Origin: Vreelandella nigrificans
Lineage (GTDB): Bacteria; Pseudomonadota; Gammaproteobacteria; Pseudomonadales; Halomonadaceae
Assembly: GCF_002374315.1 (NCBI RefSeq)
Contig: NZ_NWUX01000003.1
Span: 124,001 to 188,000, forward strand
Direction: 5' to 3'
DNA length: 64,000 nucleotides
The translations under genes were made by a program, and so were the position numbers. The notes under the pieces were generated by a model, which had not been told where the DNA came from, did no database searches, and saw only the letters and a list, made by a program, of their open reading frames with translations. This document shows, in pieces, positions 20,286-29,078 of this stretch. Every line of letters starts with the position of its first letter. Within the stretch, counting starts at the first letter, position 1.

Positions 20286-21455
20286 TTACCCCAAAAAAGG
20301 GGTCTCTAGCGCCTGCCCCAATCGCTGCATAAACGCCGTACATTCATCAAGCTGGTCAGTTTCAATATACTCATCCGGCTGATGCGCCTGGGCAATGCTG
20401 CCAGGGCCAAGAATAATGGTTTGTAAGCCCTGCCCCTGGAACTGCCCTGCCTCCGTGGCGTAAGCAACCGCATGGTTGCAACAGGCGGCGGGTAAATGGT
20501 CTTTAGCCAAGCGCAGCACCCGGTCATTATCTCGGTCGGCAAGACCAGGGACGGTGACGTTGAGGGGTTCGGTGGTGATTTCAACGTGCTTACCTTTGGC
20601 CTGCAATTCAGTGGTTAGCTGCGCGCAAAACACTTCAAAGCGTGCGTATATCTCATCAAAGGTATCCGTCGGAAGATGGCGAATCTCCCACTCAAACTGA
20701 CACTCTCGTGCCATGATATTGATCGCCGTACCGCCCTTAATTTTGCCGACATGCAAGCTGGTGTGAGGCACATTAAACGCCTTATCGACTCGTCCCTCCT
20801 CCACCAACGCTGCCATGGTGTCTTCAATAAAAGTGACTAGCCTTGCCGCGACGTGAATGGCAGATGTGCCCTGATTAACCTGGCTGCTGTGGGCTTCACG
20901 GCCAATCACTGTGGTACGTAGATTAGTCGCGCCTTTCTGCGCCACCACCGGCTGCATGCTGGTCGGTTCGCCAACAATGACATGAGCGGTGGTGGAGTAC
21001 TGCTCATAGAAGCGCTTGATGAGGCTTGGTGCGCCCACGCAACCGATCTCCTCATCGTAAGAAAAGCCAAAATAGATAGGCTGCTTAAGTGATGCGTTTA
21101 CCCAGGAGGGCACCATGGCCAGCGCGCAGGCAATAAACCCCTTCATATCGCAGGTACCGCGACCATATAGGCGGCCATTGCCACCATCGAGCAGTGTGAA
21201 GGGGTCACTTGTCCATGGCTGGCCTGCCACAGGCACCACATCAGTATGTCCAGAAAGCATCACGCCACCTGGCGCCTGCGGTCCAATACGCGCAATCAGA
21301 TTAGCTTTTTGCCCACAGGGGCTCATTACGCGCTCTGAGGCAACGCCGTTATCCGCTAAGTAGTGCTCAACGAATTCAATCAGGGCCAGATTGGACTCGC
21401 TGGAGGTGGTATCAAACGACACCAGTTTCGCCAATAAAGTGGTCGCGTCAGTCAT
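20286..21455 (-). CDS. argE: Acetylornithine deacetylase
   Basis: Zinc M20-family hydrolase releasing ornithine from N-acetylornithine in arginine synthesis (389 aa). Metal and catalytic words are in order: SGHTDVVP (His/Asp), YGRGTCDMKGF (bridging Asp), DEEIGCVGA (general-base Glu) and VGEPTSMQPV. Full length. Single gene, start at 21455 with the family N-terminus LLAKLVSFDTTS. Related succinyl-diaminopimelate desuccinylase is less likely because of the EPT and family N-terminus. Confidence 0.92.
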   Translation of the reverse strand: MTDATTLLAKLVSFDTTSSESNLALIEFVEHYLADNGVASERVMSPCGQKANLIARIGPQAPGGVMLSGHTDVVPVAGQPWTSDPFTLLDGGNGRLYGRGTCDMKGFIACALAMVPSWVNASLKQPIYFGFSYDEEIGCVGAPSLIKRFYEQYSTTAHVIVGEPTSMQPVVAQKGATNLRTTVIGREAHSSQVNQGTSAIHVAARLVTFIEDTMAALVEEGRVDKAFNVPHTSLHVGKIKGGTAINIMARECQFEWEIRHLPTDTFDEIYARFEVFCAQLTTELQAKGKHVEITTEPLNVTVPGLADRDNDRVLRLAKDHLPAACCNHAVAYATEAGQFQGQGLQTIILGPGSIAQAHQPDEYIETDQLDECTAFMQRLGQALETPFLG

Positions 21456-21531
21456 ACGGCTCTCTTGGTTAGCTTATTAGCTCAACCCTAGCACTGCCCT
21501 AGTGCTTTTCCTACTCAAAGAACAACCTTGA

Positions 21532-21582
21532 CTGTCACGGCAACTTCATCGTGCATTCATCAAAACGTCATCTACACTTCTT
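21532..21582 (+). promoter_or_regulatory. PhoB-binding array upstream of ugpB
   Basis: 7-mers at exact 11-bp steps: CTGTCAC, ACTTCAT, CATTCAT, ACGTCAT, ACTTCTT with 4-bp spacers. All but the last keep the TCA core. The array ends 93 bp before the ugpB start, and ugpBAEC is a PhoB target in E. coli, where the ugp boxes are similarly degenerate. Confidence 0.75.
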
Positions 21583-21675
21583 ACTGTTCAGTGCATCCAA
21601 AAATCTTAACAAACGCATTGTCACGAGCTTATCAACTAGTTAGCTGATTAAGCTCAGGCCCATCAAGGAGCTGTT

Positions 21676-23001
21676 ATGTCTCGTTTTACACTGCACGCGC
21701 TTGCCGTTGGGGTGGCGACTGCCAGCCTTAGCCTATCTGCCCAGGCTGCAACAGAAGTTAGCTGGTGGCACGCCATGGGCGGCCAGTTGGGGGAGATTCT
21801 TGAGGGAATCACCGAAGACTTCAACGCCTCACAGGATGAGTACCGTGTGCGCCCCAGTTACCGGGGTAACTATACCGAGACCATGACCGGTGCGATTGCT
21901 GCTTTCCGCGCTGGTCAACAGCCTCATATACTGCAAGTGTTCGAAGTCGGCACTGGCACGATGATGAATGCCTCAGGCGCGATATATCCCGTATATCAAC
22001 TGATGGAAGAGCATGGCCGGGCGTTTGATAACGATGCATTTTTACCTGCGGTAGTCGGCTATTACACAGACACCGAAGGCAATATGCTCTCGTTCCCCTT
22101 TAACTCCTCCACGCCGATTATGTACTACAACCGCGACGTGTTTGAGGAGGCGGGCCTAGACCCTGAACAGCCGCCCGAAACATGGGAAGAGCTAGCTGAC
22201 TTTTCGCGCCAAATCGTTGAGTCTGGTGCTGCACGCTGCGGGTTTACCTCTTCTTGGCCCAGCTGGGTGATGCTGGAAAACTTCTCCGCCATGCATAATT
22301 CACCATTAGGCACATTGGAGAATGGCTTTGGCGGCATGGAGACCGAGCTAAACTTTAACAACGAGCTGGTCGCCCGTCATTGGGACAACTTGCACGATTG
22401 GCAGGAAGAGAACATTTATCGCTGGGGTGGTCCAGGTACCGGCGCTGACTCCGAGCCAATGTTCTACTCTCAAAACTGTGCGATTTTCTTTGGCTCTTCG
22501 GCTTCACGTGCCGATGTGGCGGCCAATGCAGATTTCGAAGTTGGCTTCGGCATGCAGCCCTACTACGCCGATGTAGAGGGTGCCCCACAAAACTCCATTA
22601 TCGGTGGCGCCACACTGTGGGCACTGCAGGGTCATAGCGACGATGAATATGAAGCCGTTGCGGCCTTCTTTGAGTACCTCTCCCAGCCTGAAGTGCAGGC
22701 TGATTGGCACCAGAAAACCGGTTACCTGCCCATCACTCAAGCTGCATGGGATTTAAGCGAAGAGCAGGGCTACTACGCAGAGAATCCGGGTGCCGATATT
22801 TCGCTACAGCAGATGACCCTCAACGAACCAACCGAAAACTCCAAAGGCCTGCGCTTTGGCAATTTCGTACAGATTCGCGACATTATCTCTGAAGAGATGG
22901 AAGCCGTGATGACCGGCGCCAAAAGTGGCCAAAAAGCAGCAGACGATGCGGTGCAGCGCGGCAACAATCTGCTGCGTGACTTTGAATCTGCCAACCAGTA
23001 A
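21676..23001 (+). CDS. ugpB: sn-Glycerol-3-phosphate ABC transporter substrate-binding protein
   Basis: Periplasmic binding protein (441 aa) for glycerol-3-phosphate or its diesters. Signal peptide 1-24 ends at LSAQA; the mature protein opens ATEVSWWHAMGGQLGE, the UgpB signature, and has GTGTMMNASGAIYPV and the ligand-site region with paired Trp residues. First gene of ugpBAEC with a Shine-Dalgarno of aaggag and an upstream Pho-box array. Confidence 0.94.
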   Translation: MSRFTLHALAVGVATASLSLSAQAATEVSWWHAMGGQLGEILEGITEDFNASQDEYRVRPSYRGNYTETMTGAIAAFRAGQQPHILQVFEVGTGTMMNASGAIYPVYQLMEEHGRAFDNDAFLPAVVGYYTDTEGNMLSFPFNSSTPIMYYNRDVFEEAGLDPEQPPETWEELADFSRQIVESGAARCGFTSSWPSWVMLENFSAMHNSPLGTLENGFGGMETELNFNNELVARHWDNLHDWQEENIYRWGGPGTGADSEPMFYSQNCAIFFGSSASRADVAANADFEVGFGMQPYYADVEGAPQNSIIGGATLWALQGHSDDEYEAVAAFFEYLSQPEVQADWHQKTGYLPITQAAWDLSEEQGYYAENPGADISLQQMTLNEPTENSKGLRFGNFVQIRDIISEEMEAVMTGAKSGQKAADDAVQRGNNLLRDFESANQ

Positions 23002-23016
23002 ATAAGCACTCACTAC

Positions 23017-23041
23017 GCCGCTTACCCTATGGGTAAGCGGC
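23017..23041 (+). promoter_or_regulatory. Hairpin between ugpB and ugpA
   Basis: Perfect 11-bp stem GCCGCTTACCC / GGGTAAGCGGC with a 3-nt loop, 15 bp after the ugpB stop, followed by tctgtcgttttt. It may be a leaky terminator or a 3'-stabilising structure giving excess ugpB mRNA. Confidence 0.75.
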
Positions 23042-23101
23042 TCTGTCGTTTTTGATGCTTATATTTTTCATATGCTTGTTTAATACTTTGCAGAGCTCCC
23101 C

Positions 23102-23986
23102 ATGCAAACTAAACGCATGACGTTCCCAGGGAAATGGCTACCTTTCGCGCTGCTGGCGCCTCAGGTAATCATTACTCTGATCTTTTTTATCTGGCCTGCG
23201 GGCCAAGCGCTGTATCAATCGCTCTTGCGCGAAGACGCCTTTGGGCTGCGCACCACCTTTGTGGGCCTTGAGAATTTTGTGCGGCTATTCCGCGATGGCG
23301 CCTATCTCAATTCACTATCGGTGACGGTGGTATTCGCGGTGGGCACCACGCTGCTATCCATGACGGTGGCACTACTGATGGCCAGCACCGTAAACCGGAT
23401 GATTCGTTCACGCAGCACCTATACCACGCTGTTGGTGTGGCCTTACGCCATTGCGCCAGCGTTAGCGGGTGTTTTGTGGTGGTTTATCTTCAACCCCTCG
23501 ATTGGCATTGTGCCTTACATGCTTGAAATGGTGGGTTACCGTTGGAACCACCGCAACTCGGGCAGTGATGCCATGCTGCTGGTGATTTTAGCCGCTGCCT
23601 GGAAGCAGATCTCTTATAACTTTCTGTTCTTCCTGGCAGGCTTGCAGTCCATTCCTCAGTCGTTACTTGAAGCCGCTTCCATTGACGGCGCCAGCCCTTT
23701 TAAACGCTTCTGGACGATTGTTTTCCCTCTACTCTCGCCCACCACCTTTTTCTTGATGGTGGTTAACGTGGTGTACGCCATGTTCGACACCTTTGGCATT
23801 ATCCACACGACCACCCAAGGCGGGCCAGCTCAGTCGACCAACATCCTGGTTTATAAGGTCTACGCCGATGGTTTTGTCGGCCTTAACCTTGGCTCTTCAG
23901 CAGCCCAGTCAGTGATTCTGATGGTGATTGTAGTGGTGTTAACGGTCATTCAATTCCGCTTTATCGAGCGCCGAGTCAACTACTGA
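23102..23986 (+). CDS. ugpA: sn-Glycerol-3-phosphate ABC transporter permease UgpA
   Basis: Inner-membrane permease subunit (294 aa) with six helices. The EAA loop that contacts the ATPase reads [24 protein letters not shown] (about 200-222). N-terminus [21 protein letters not shown] is the typical first helix. Followed by ugpE after 18 bp. Confidence 0.93.
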   Translation: MQTKRMTFPGKWLPFALLAPQVIITLIFFIWPAGQALYQSLLREDAFGLRTTFVGLENFVRLFRDGAYLNSLSVTVVFAVGTTLLSMTVALLMASTVNRMIRSRSTYTTLLVWPYAIAPALAGVLWWFIFNPSIGIVPYMLEMVGYRWNHRNSGSDAMLLVILAAAWKQISYNFLFFLAGLQSIPQSLLEAASIDGASPFKRFWTIVFPLLSPTTFFLMVVNVVYAMFDTFGIIHTTTQGGPAQSTNILVYKVYADGFVGLNLGSSAAQSVILMVIVVVLTVIQFRFIERRVNY

Positions 23987-24004
23987 GCCTTTGGGAGAAC
24001 AAAA

Positions 24005-24847
24005 ATGGTTGAAAACCGCCCGTGGGCCAATTTTTTCGCCCACACCGTGTTGATTATTGGCGTAGCGCTGGTGATTTTCCCGGTTTATATCGCCCTAGTG
24101 GCATCGACCCAGGCACCGGGTGACTTACTGCGCGGTACTATGCCGCTGCTGCCCGGCAGCCATGGAATCGAAAACTATAAGCTGATGTGGCAATCCGGCG
24201 TATCGACAGCTAACTCCCCCCCTGCCGCAAAGATGCTCTGGAACAGCTTTGTAATGGCAATGGCAATCACCGTGGGCAAGCTGTCTATTTCGCTGCTGTC
24301 CGCTTTTGCAATTGTCTATTTCAGGTTCCGTTTTCGGATGTTCTTTTTCTGGCTGATCTTCGTCACCCTGATGCTACCGGTAGAAGTTCGTATTATTCCC
24401 ACGTTCCAGGTCGTCGCGGATCTTAAAATGCTCAACAGTTTTGCTGGGTTATCGATTCCGCTGATTGCCTCCGCTACCGCGACGTTCTTGTTCCGCCAGT
24501 TCTTTATGACTATTCCCGAAGAGATGCTTGAAGCCGCTCGGGTCGATGGTGCCGGGCCGCTCAAGTTCTTTAAAGATATTTTACTGCCACTTTCAGTGAC
24601 CAATATCGCCGCGCTGTTTGTGATCATGTTTATCTACGGCTGGAACCAATATCTCTGGCCACTACTGATCACCACTGACCCCAACTACACCACCATAGTG
24701 ATGGGCATCCAGCGCATGACCGCAGAAGAGAACCCCCAGTGGCATTTGGTGATGGCAGCAGTGGTCATGGCCGCCCTGCCCCCCGTATTAGTAATTTTGT
24801 TTATGCAACGGCTATTTGTGAAAGGCCTGACCGAGACGGAGAAATAA
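24005..24847 (+). CDS. ugpE: sn-Glycerol-3-phosphate ABC transporter permease UgpE
   Basis: Second permease subunit (280 aa), partner of UgpA. EAA loop [20 protein letters not shown] and the closing [13 protein letters not shown] are typical of the MalG-type half. The stop is directly followed by ugpC (1-bp gap), so translation is probably coupled. Confidence 0.93.
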   Translation: MVENRPWANFFAHTVLIIGVALVIFPVYIALVASTQAPGDLLRGTMPLLPGSHGIENYKLMWQSGVSTANSPPAAKMLWNSFVMAMAITVGKLSISLLSAFAIVYFRFRFRMFFFWLIFVTLMLPVEVRIIPTFQVVADLKMLNSFAGLSIPLIASATATFLFRQFFMTIPEEMLEAARVDGAGPLKFFKDILLPLSVTNIAALFVIMFIYGWNQYLWPLLITTDPNYTTIVMGIQRMTAEENPQWHLVMAAVVMAALPPVLVILFMQRLFVKGLTETEK

Positions 24848-24848
24848 G

Positions 24849-25904
24849 ATGGCCAGCATTACCTTGGAAGGGCTGAAGAAAACCTATGCGGGTAACGTCG
24901 ATGCCGTTAAAGGCATTGACCTGCACATTGAGGATGGCGAATTCGTTGTGCTGGTAGGGCCCTCCGGCTGTGGCAAATCCACTCTGTTGCGTATGGTAGC
25001 CGGCCTTGAAACCATTACCGACGGCACGCTCAAAATAGGCGACCGGGTCGTCAATAAACTCGAACCCGCCGAGCGGGATATCGCGATGGTGTTTCAAAAC
25101 TATGCGCTCTATCCGCATATGACGGTGTACAACAACCTCGCCTATGGCCTGAAGAACCGAGGCTTTAAAAAAGACGAGATTGAAAAGCGCGTGCGTATTG
25201 CCGCCAAAATGCTCGAAATCGAGGATTTCTTAGAACGCAAACCGCGCAAGCTATCCGGCGGCCAGCGTCAGCGTGTCGCCATGGGCCGTGCCCTGGTGCG
25301 CGAGCCAGCGGCATTCTTATTTGATGAACCACTTTCCAACCTGGATGCCAAACTGCGCGTACAGATGCGTGTTGAGATCAAACAGCTCCAACGGCGCCTG
25401 AAAACCACCAGCCTTTATGTGACCCACGACCAGTTGGAAGCCATGACCCTCGGCGACCGCTTGGTAGTGCTGAGTGCCGGACAAATTGAGCAAGTGGGCA
25501 CCCCTATGGAGATCTACGCCCGCCCGGCCACCATGTTCGTTGCTGGATTCATCGGCTCGCCCGCCATGAATATGGTACCGGTTGAATACCTACATGCACG
25601 GGGTTCCAACGGCTTGCTGGACAACCTTCCCGACGGCACAGACATCGTCGGCATTCGCCCGGATGATATGCACTTAACCCCGCCGGAAGGCCCACATTTA
25701 ATCGTCCAATCAACCTTGGAGCTGTTTGAGGCTGCGGGTGCTGAAAGCCACCTGTATGTGCGTCTCGCCGACAGTGACCAACCCACGGTAATTCGTGTTT
25801 CGGGCCAGCCACCGGTCGCCGAAGGCGAAACCCTGCGATTCCATGTTACCCGCAACACGCTGCACCCTTTCAACAGCACTACGGGCAAACGCACAGGGGA
25901 TTGA
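24849..25904 (+). CDS. ugpC: sn-Glycerol-3-phosphate ABC transporter ATP-binding protein
   Basis: ATPase of the Ugp importer (351 aa). Walker [10 protein letters not shown], signature [15 protein letters not shown], Walker [14 protein letters not shown]-loop [10 protein letters not shown]. The C-terminal third forms the MOI/TOBE regulatory domain (GIRPDDMHL) found in MalK-type ATPases. Last gene of ugpBAEC. Confidence 0.94.
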   Translation: MASITLEGLKKTYAGNVDAVKGIDLHIEDGEFVVLVGPSGCGKSTLLRMVAGLETITDGTLKIGDRVVNKLEPAERDIAMVFQNYALYPHMTVYNNLAYGLKNRGFKKDEIEKRVRIAAKMLEIEDFLERKPRKLSGGQRQRVAMGRALVREPAAFLFDEPLSNLDAKLRVQMRVEIKQLQRRLKTTSLYVTHDQLEAMTLGDRLVVLSAGQIEQVGTPMEIYARPATMFVAGFIGSPAMNMVPVEYLHARGSNGLLDNLPDGTDIVGIRPDDMHLTPPEGPHLIVQSTLELFEAAGAESHLYVRLADSDQPTVIRVSGQPPVAEGETLRFHVTRNTLHPFNSTTGKRTGD

Positions 25905-26091
25905 ACGCAACGTCAAGCCAGGAGAAACCGTCAGCAGAGAAGTCAGTGCCCGTCATACGAAAAGCTAGCTATAAGAAAAGCAAGCCAGCGGAGAGTCCAT
26001 GCGCTACGTTTGAGATAACGGTTTGAGAGGACGAGCAACACTCGTGTTGCTCACTTTATTATTTATCCGAGTAGCGTGCGGACCGCCACTA

Positions 26092-27321
26092 ATGAGCGCT
26101 GAAACTTTATGCATTGACTCCCTTTATCGTGACCACTCTAGACGCGTTCAAGCGACTCTGATCCGCTTGCTGGGAGATTTTGAACTTGCAGAAGAAGCCA
26201 TGCAGGATGCCTTTGTCGCCGCAGTTCAGCAGTGGCCCACTAGCGGTGAGCCTGACAACCCGACAGCCTGGCTAATTCGCACCGGCTACCACTGCGGTAT
26301 CGATCAAATTCGTCAGCGCAGCACCGCACGCCGCCGAGCCCACTTGCTGCTACCTGCTGATGAGGCACTGGAGATCGACGATGCCGCTATTGAAGACGAT
26401 GCGTTGCGGCTGCTGTTCACCTGCTGCCACCCAAGCCTAAGCATGGAAGCGCGGATTGCTCTCACTCTGCGCGAGATGTGTGGCTTGGCCACGGAGCAGG
26501 TAGCTAGCGCACTACTTATGAAACCTACCACGCTGGCACAGCGAATCGTACGCGCCAAACGCAAGATTCGTGATGCGCGGATACCCTATGCTGTTCCTGC
26601 TCAGGAAGAGCTGCCTGAACGCCTTCCTGATGTACTTCAGGTCGTTTACCTGGTGTTTAACGAAGGTTACTCACGCAGCTCAGGCGCCAGCGTCGTGGAT
26701 ATTAGCCTGACCCGTGAAGCCTTGCGCCTTGGTGAGGAACTAGCAAGGCTGCTGCCTCGGGGCGAAGTGTTTGGGCTGATGGCGCTGATGCGGCTTAGTG
26801 ATGCCCGTCGCGATGCACGCCAGGATAGCACCGGCGAGTTGGTGACGCTGGATGCCCAGGACCGACGCCTATGGCACCAAGAGGACATTAGCACTGGCAT
26901 AACGTGGCTCGAACAGGCACTGGCACTATCACCCACGGGGTATTACACGCTTCAAGCCTCAATTGCTGCCGTTCATGCACAGGCTAACAACGCCGAGCAG
27001 ACTGACTGGGGGCGAATCGTTAGGCTGTATGATGCCCTATGCAGACGCTTCCCATCGCCTATTCTGGCATTGAACCGAGCAGTGGCTATCGCCATGAATG
27101 GCGCTCCCGCTACCGGCCTGCAGTTACTCGACGACATCTCGCATCACCCTCAGCTATCCCGCTATCACTTATTTCATGCCGCTAAAGCGGATTTACTGCG
27201 TCGTCTGGGCAAGCGTGAAGCGGCGCGCGGCGCCTACCAACAGGCGTTGCTATTGACCACTCTAGGCCCAGAAAAACGCTTTTTGCTCAGGAGGTTAACC
27301 GAGCTAGAACAATTGACTTAA
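26092..27321 (+). CDS. ECF42-type extracytoplasmic function sigma factor
   Basis: Sigma factor of about 409 aa, much longer than ordinary ECFs because a TPR-like C-terminal extension (DUF6596) follows the sigma2 and sigma4 domains. Sigma2: LYRDHSRRVQATLIRLLGDFELAEEAMQDAF; linker DDALRLLFTCCHPSLS, a hallmark of this group; sigma4: MKPTTLAQRIVRAKRKIRDA; then VLQVVYLVFNEGYS, and a tail of TPR-like helices. ECF42 genes lie next to DGPF/YCII-domain genes and have no anti-sigma, exactly as here. Start at 26092 (MSAETLC); the opening from TTG 26023 adds unconserved residues. Confidence 0.9.
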   Translation: MSAETLCIDSLYRDHSRRVQATLIRLLGDFELAEEAMQDAFVAAVQQWPTSGEPDNPTAWLIRTGYHCGIDQIRQRSTARRRAHLLLPADEALEIDDAAIEDDALRLLFTCCHPSLSMEARIALTLREMCGLATEQVASALLMKPTTLAQRIVRAKRKIRDARIPYAVPAQEELPERLPDVLQVVYLVFNEGYSRSSGASVVDISLTREALRLGEELARLLPRGEVFGLMALMRLSDARRDARQDSTGELVTLDAQDRRLWHQEDISTGITWLEQALALSPTGYYTLQASIAAVHAQANNAEQTDWGRIVRLYDALCRRFPSPILALNRAVAIAMNGAPATGLQLLDDISHHPQLSRYHLFHAAKADLLRRLGKREAARGAYQQALLLTTLGPEKRFLLRRLTELEQLT

Positions 27322-27338
27322 AAAAAACCGCACCGCCA

Positions 27339-27367
27339 TGTCGATTTGTGGACGCATTAAACGACTA
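27339..27367 (+). promoter_or_regulatory. Predicted ECF42-dependent promoter of the DGPF genes
   Basis: TGTCGA (27339-27344), 17-bp spacer, CGAC (27362-27365), lying between the sigma gene and the first DGPF gene. As I recall, published ECF42 target promoters have TGTCGA at -35 and CG(A/T)C at -10, so both elements match. Confidence 0.72.
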
Positions 27368-27404
27368 GAGAGAGTACCCCCCCTAACCATCAAGGAGGCT
27401 CTCG

Positions 27405-28250
27405 ATGAAATTTATGCTGATACGCCGCGCCGACGCCAATACCGAAAATGGAGCGCTACCATCACAGGAAATGCTCGCCGCCATGGCCGCCTATAACCAG
27501 CGCATGATTCAGGCTGGTGTGTTTATCAGCGGCAATGGCCTACGGCCAACCAGTGATGGCTGCCTTATCCGCTTCGAGAATAGCTCGCCTACCATTATTC
27601 CTGGCCCCTTATCTCCCCCAGAGGAGCGTGTTGCAGGCTATAGCGTGCTAGAAGCCCCTTCACTACAGGATGCCATTGAATGGGCGCAACAGTGGCCCAC
27701 CATGGATGCCAATGGCAACGTGACGCTTGAGCTACGCCGCTACTTCTCGCTGGAGGACTTCGAACCAGGAGCAGGACTGGAACAGCACCGCACTCACGCC
27801 CGAATCCCAGACACCCTGAACGTATATGTTGCTTTTCCCGGCACCTGTAGAGAGGCAATGCAGTTTTATGCCGATGTGACCGGCGGGCATCTGGAGAGTC
27901 TACTGACTTATGGGGAAACGCCAGCAGCAGAACATACACCATCCTCGTTTCACGACCGCGTTATTCATGCCTCACTCAACCTACGTGGTCGGCGCCTGAT
28001 GGGGGCGGACATAGCACCAGAGAGATACGCACCACCGCAGGGAGTTCATGTTCAGATGGAATACCAGGATAGAGAACAGGCCGCAAACACCTTCGCACAC
28101 CTAGCGGAAGGTGGCGAAATCACCATGCCTTTCGAGGCTACCTTTTGGTCTCCAGGGTTCGGCATGGCAACCGATCGGTTTGGCGTCAATTGGATGATTA
28201 ATGTGTCATCAGACGATTGTCAGCCAGCCAATGAAGGAGGCACTCCATGA
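27405..28250 (+). CDS. YCII/DGPF domain fused to PhnB-like VOC domain
   Basis: 281-aa two-domain protein. Residues 1-120 are a YCII (DGPF-family) fold, MKFMLIRRADANTE...VAGYSVLEAPSLQDAIEWAQQWP, without a literal DGPF. Residues about 140-275 form a PhnB/VOC domain (LNVYVAFPGTCREAMQFYADVTGG and FGMATDRFGVNWMIN). Such fusions occur in ECF42 regulons; the chemistry is unknown, VOC proteins being metal-dependent enzymes or binding proteins. Good Shine-Dalgarno (aaggagg). Its stop overlaps the next start by 4 bp. Confidence 0.85.
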   Translation: MKFMLIRRADANTENGALPSQEMLAAMAAYNQRMIQAGVFISGNGLRPTSDGCLIRFENSSPTIIPGPLSPPEERVAGYSVLEAPSLQDAIEWAQQWPTMDANGNVTLELRRYFSLEDFEPGAGLEQHRTHARIPDTLNVYVAFPGTCREAMQFYADVTGGHLESLLTYGETPAAEHTPSSFHDRVIHASLNLRGRRLMGADIAPERYAPPQGVHVQMEYQDREQAANTFAHLAEGGEITMPFEATFWSPGFGMATDRFGVNWMINVSSDDCQPANEGGTP

Positions 28251-28624
28251 AGTACGTTGCATTGGTGTATTACCAGGAGCAAATAATCAATGCCATGAGC
28301 GACCAGGCTTGGCACGACCTAAACCAGGAGTGCATCGCTGGGGTGGAACGCTTAACCACTAATGGCAACTACTTGGCTGGCCAAGCGTTACAACCAATAG
28401 AAACCGCCACCACGGTACGCGTTCGCGATGGAGAAACACTGATCTCCGACGGCCCCTTTGCCGAAACCAAAGAGCAGTTGGCCGGTTTCTATCTGCTCGA
28501 AGCCCACGACTTAAATGAAGCACTACAGCTCGCTAGTCGTATTCCCCCGGCTCGCCTGGGCAGCATTGAGGTACGCCCCGTTCGAGAACTTCCTCCCAAA
28601 ACAGACACTGGAGCATCACTATGA
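28247..28624 (+). CDS. YCII-family DGPF domain protein
   Basis: 125-aa single-domain protein carrying the name-giving motif in LISDGPFAETKEQLAGFYLL, with VRDGETL before it and the R(I)PPARLGSIEVRPV end typical of the family. Probable small cytosolic enzyme or ligand-binding protein of the ECF42 module. Overlaps both neighbours by ATGA junctions. Confidence 0.9.
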   Translation: MKYVALVYYQEQIINAMSDQAWHDLNQECIAGVERLTTNGNYLAGQALQPIETATTVRVRDGETLISDGPFAETKEQLAGFYLLEAHDLNEALQLASRIPPARLGSIEVRPVRELPPKTDTGASL

Positions 28625-28989
28625 GTACTATCGCCCAACCTTATGTGGATGGCTTTGTCGCTGCCGTGCCAACCGCTAATAAATCTCAATTTATTGAACA
28701 TGCCAGCGCTGCTGCTGTGGTCTTCAAGGAGCATGGCGCGCTACGAGTGGTAGAGTGCTGGGGAGATGATGTACCGGAAGGGGATACTACCTCTTTCTCC
28801 ATGGCGGTTAAGCGCAAAGATGACGAAAGCGTTATTTTTTCATGGATAGAGTGGCCTTCCAAAGCCGTGCGCGATGAGGCTATGCCTAAGGTCATGCAAG
28901 ATCCACGTTTGCAAATGGACGTTAACCCCATGCCGTTTGATGGCAAGCGGCTCATTTTTGGAGGCTTTGAAAGCATCATTAATGAATGA
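28621..28989 (+). CDS. DUF1428 domain protein
   Basis: 122-aa protein with the DUF1428 pattern: YVDGFVAAVPTANK at the start, ALRVVECWGDDVPEG, VIFSWIEWPSKAVRDEA and KRLIFGGFESI at the end. A ferredoxin-like dimeric alpha/beta fold of unknown function, often seen with DGPF proteins. Last gene of the ECF42 unit, with a 4-bp start-stop overlap. Confidence 0.88.
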   Translation: MSTIAQPYVDGFVAAVPTANKSQFIEHASAAAVVFKEHGALRVVECWGDDVPEGDTTSFSMAVKRKDDESVIFSWIEWPSKAVRDEAMPKVMQDPRLQMDVNPMPFDGKRLIFGGFESIINE

Positions 28990-29042
28990 GAAGGTGAGTG
29001 CACTGGGCCGTTCCGTTCTATCGCAACGGCCCATAAGGTGCT

Positions 29043-29070
29043 GGTTTCAAAGACCTGGTTTCAAGGGTTT
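29043..29070. repeat. Two copies of a 14-bp unit shared with 10707-10776
   Basis: ggtttcaaagacct followed by ggtttcaagggttt, just beyond the nucleotidase stop. The unit is nearly identical to the five-unit array at 10707. Confidence 0.75.
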
Positions 29071-29078
29071 ATTGCCAA

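Noticed and set aside
26023..26091. TTG start extending the ECF sigma factor by 23 residues
   Set aside because: The added residues resemble a hydrophobic leader that a sigma factor would not have, and the family start fits the ATG at 26092.
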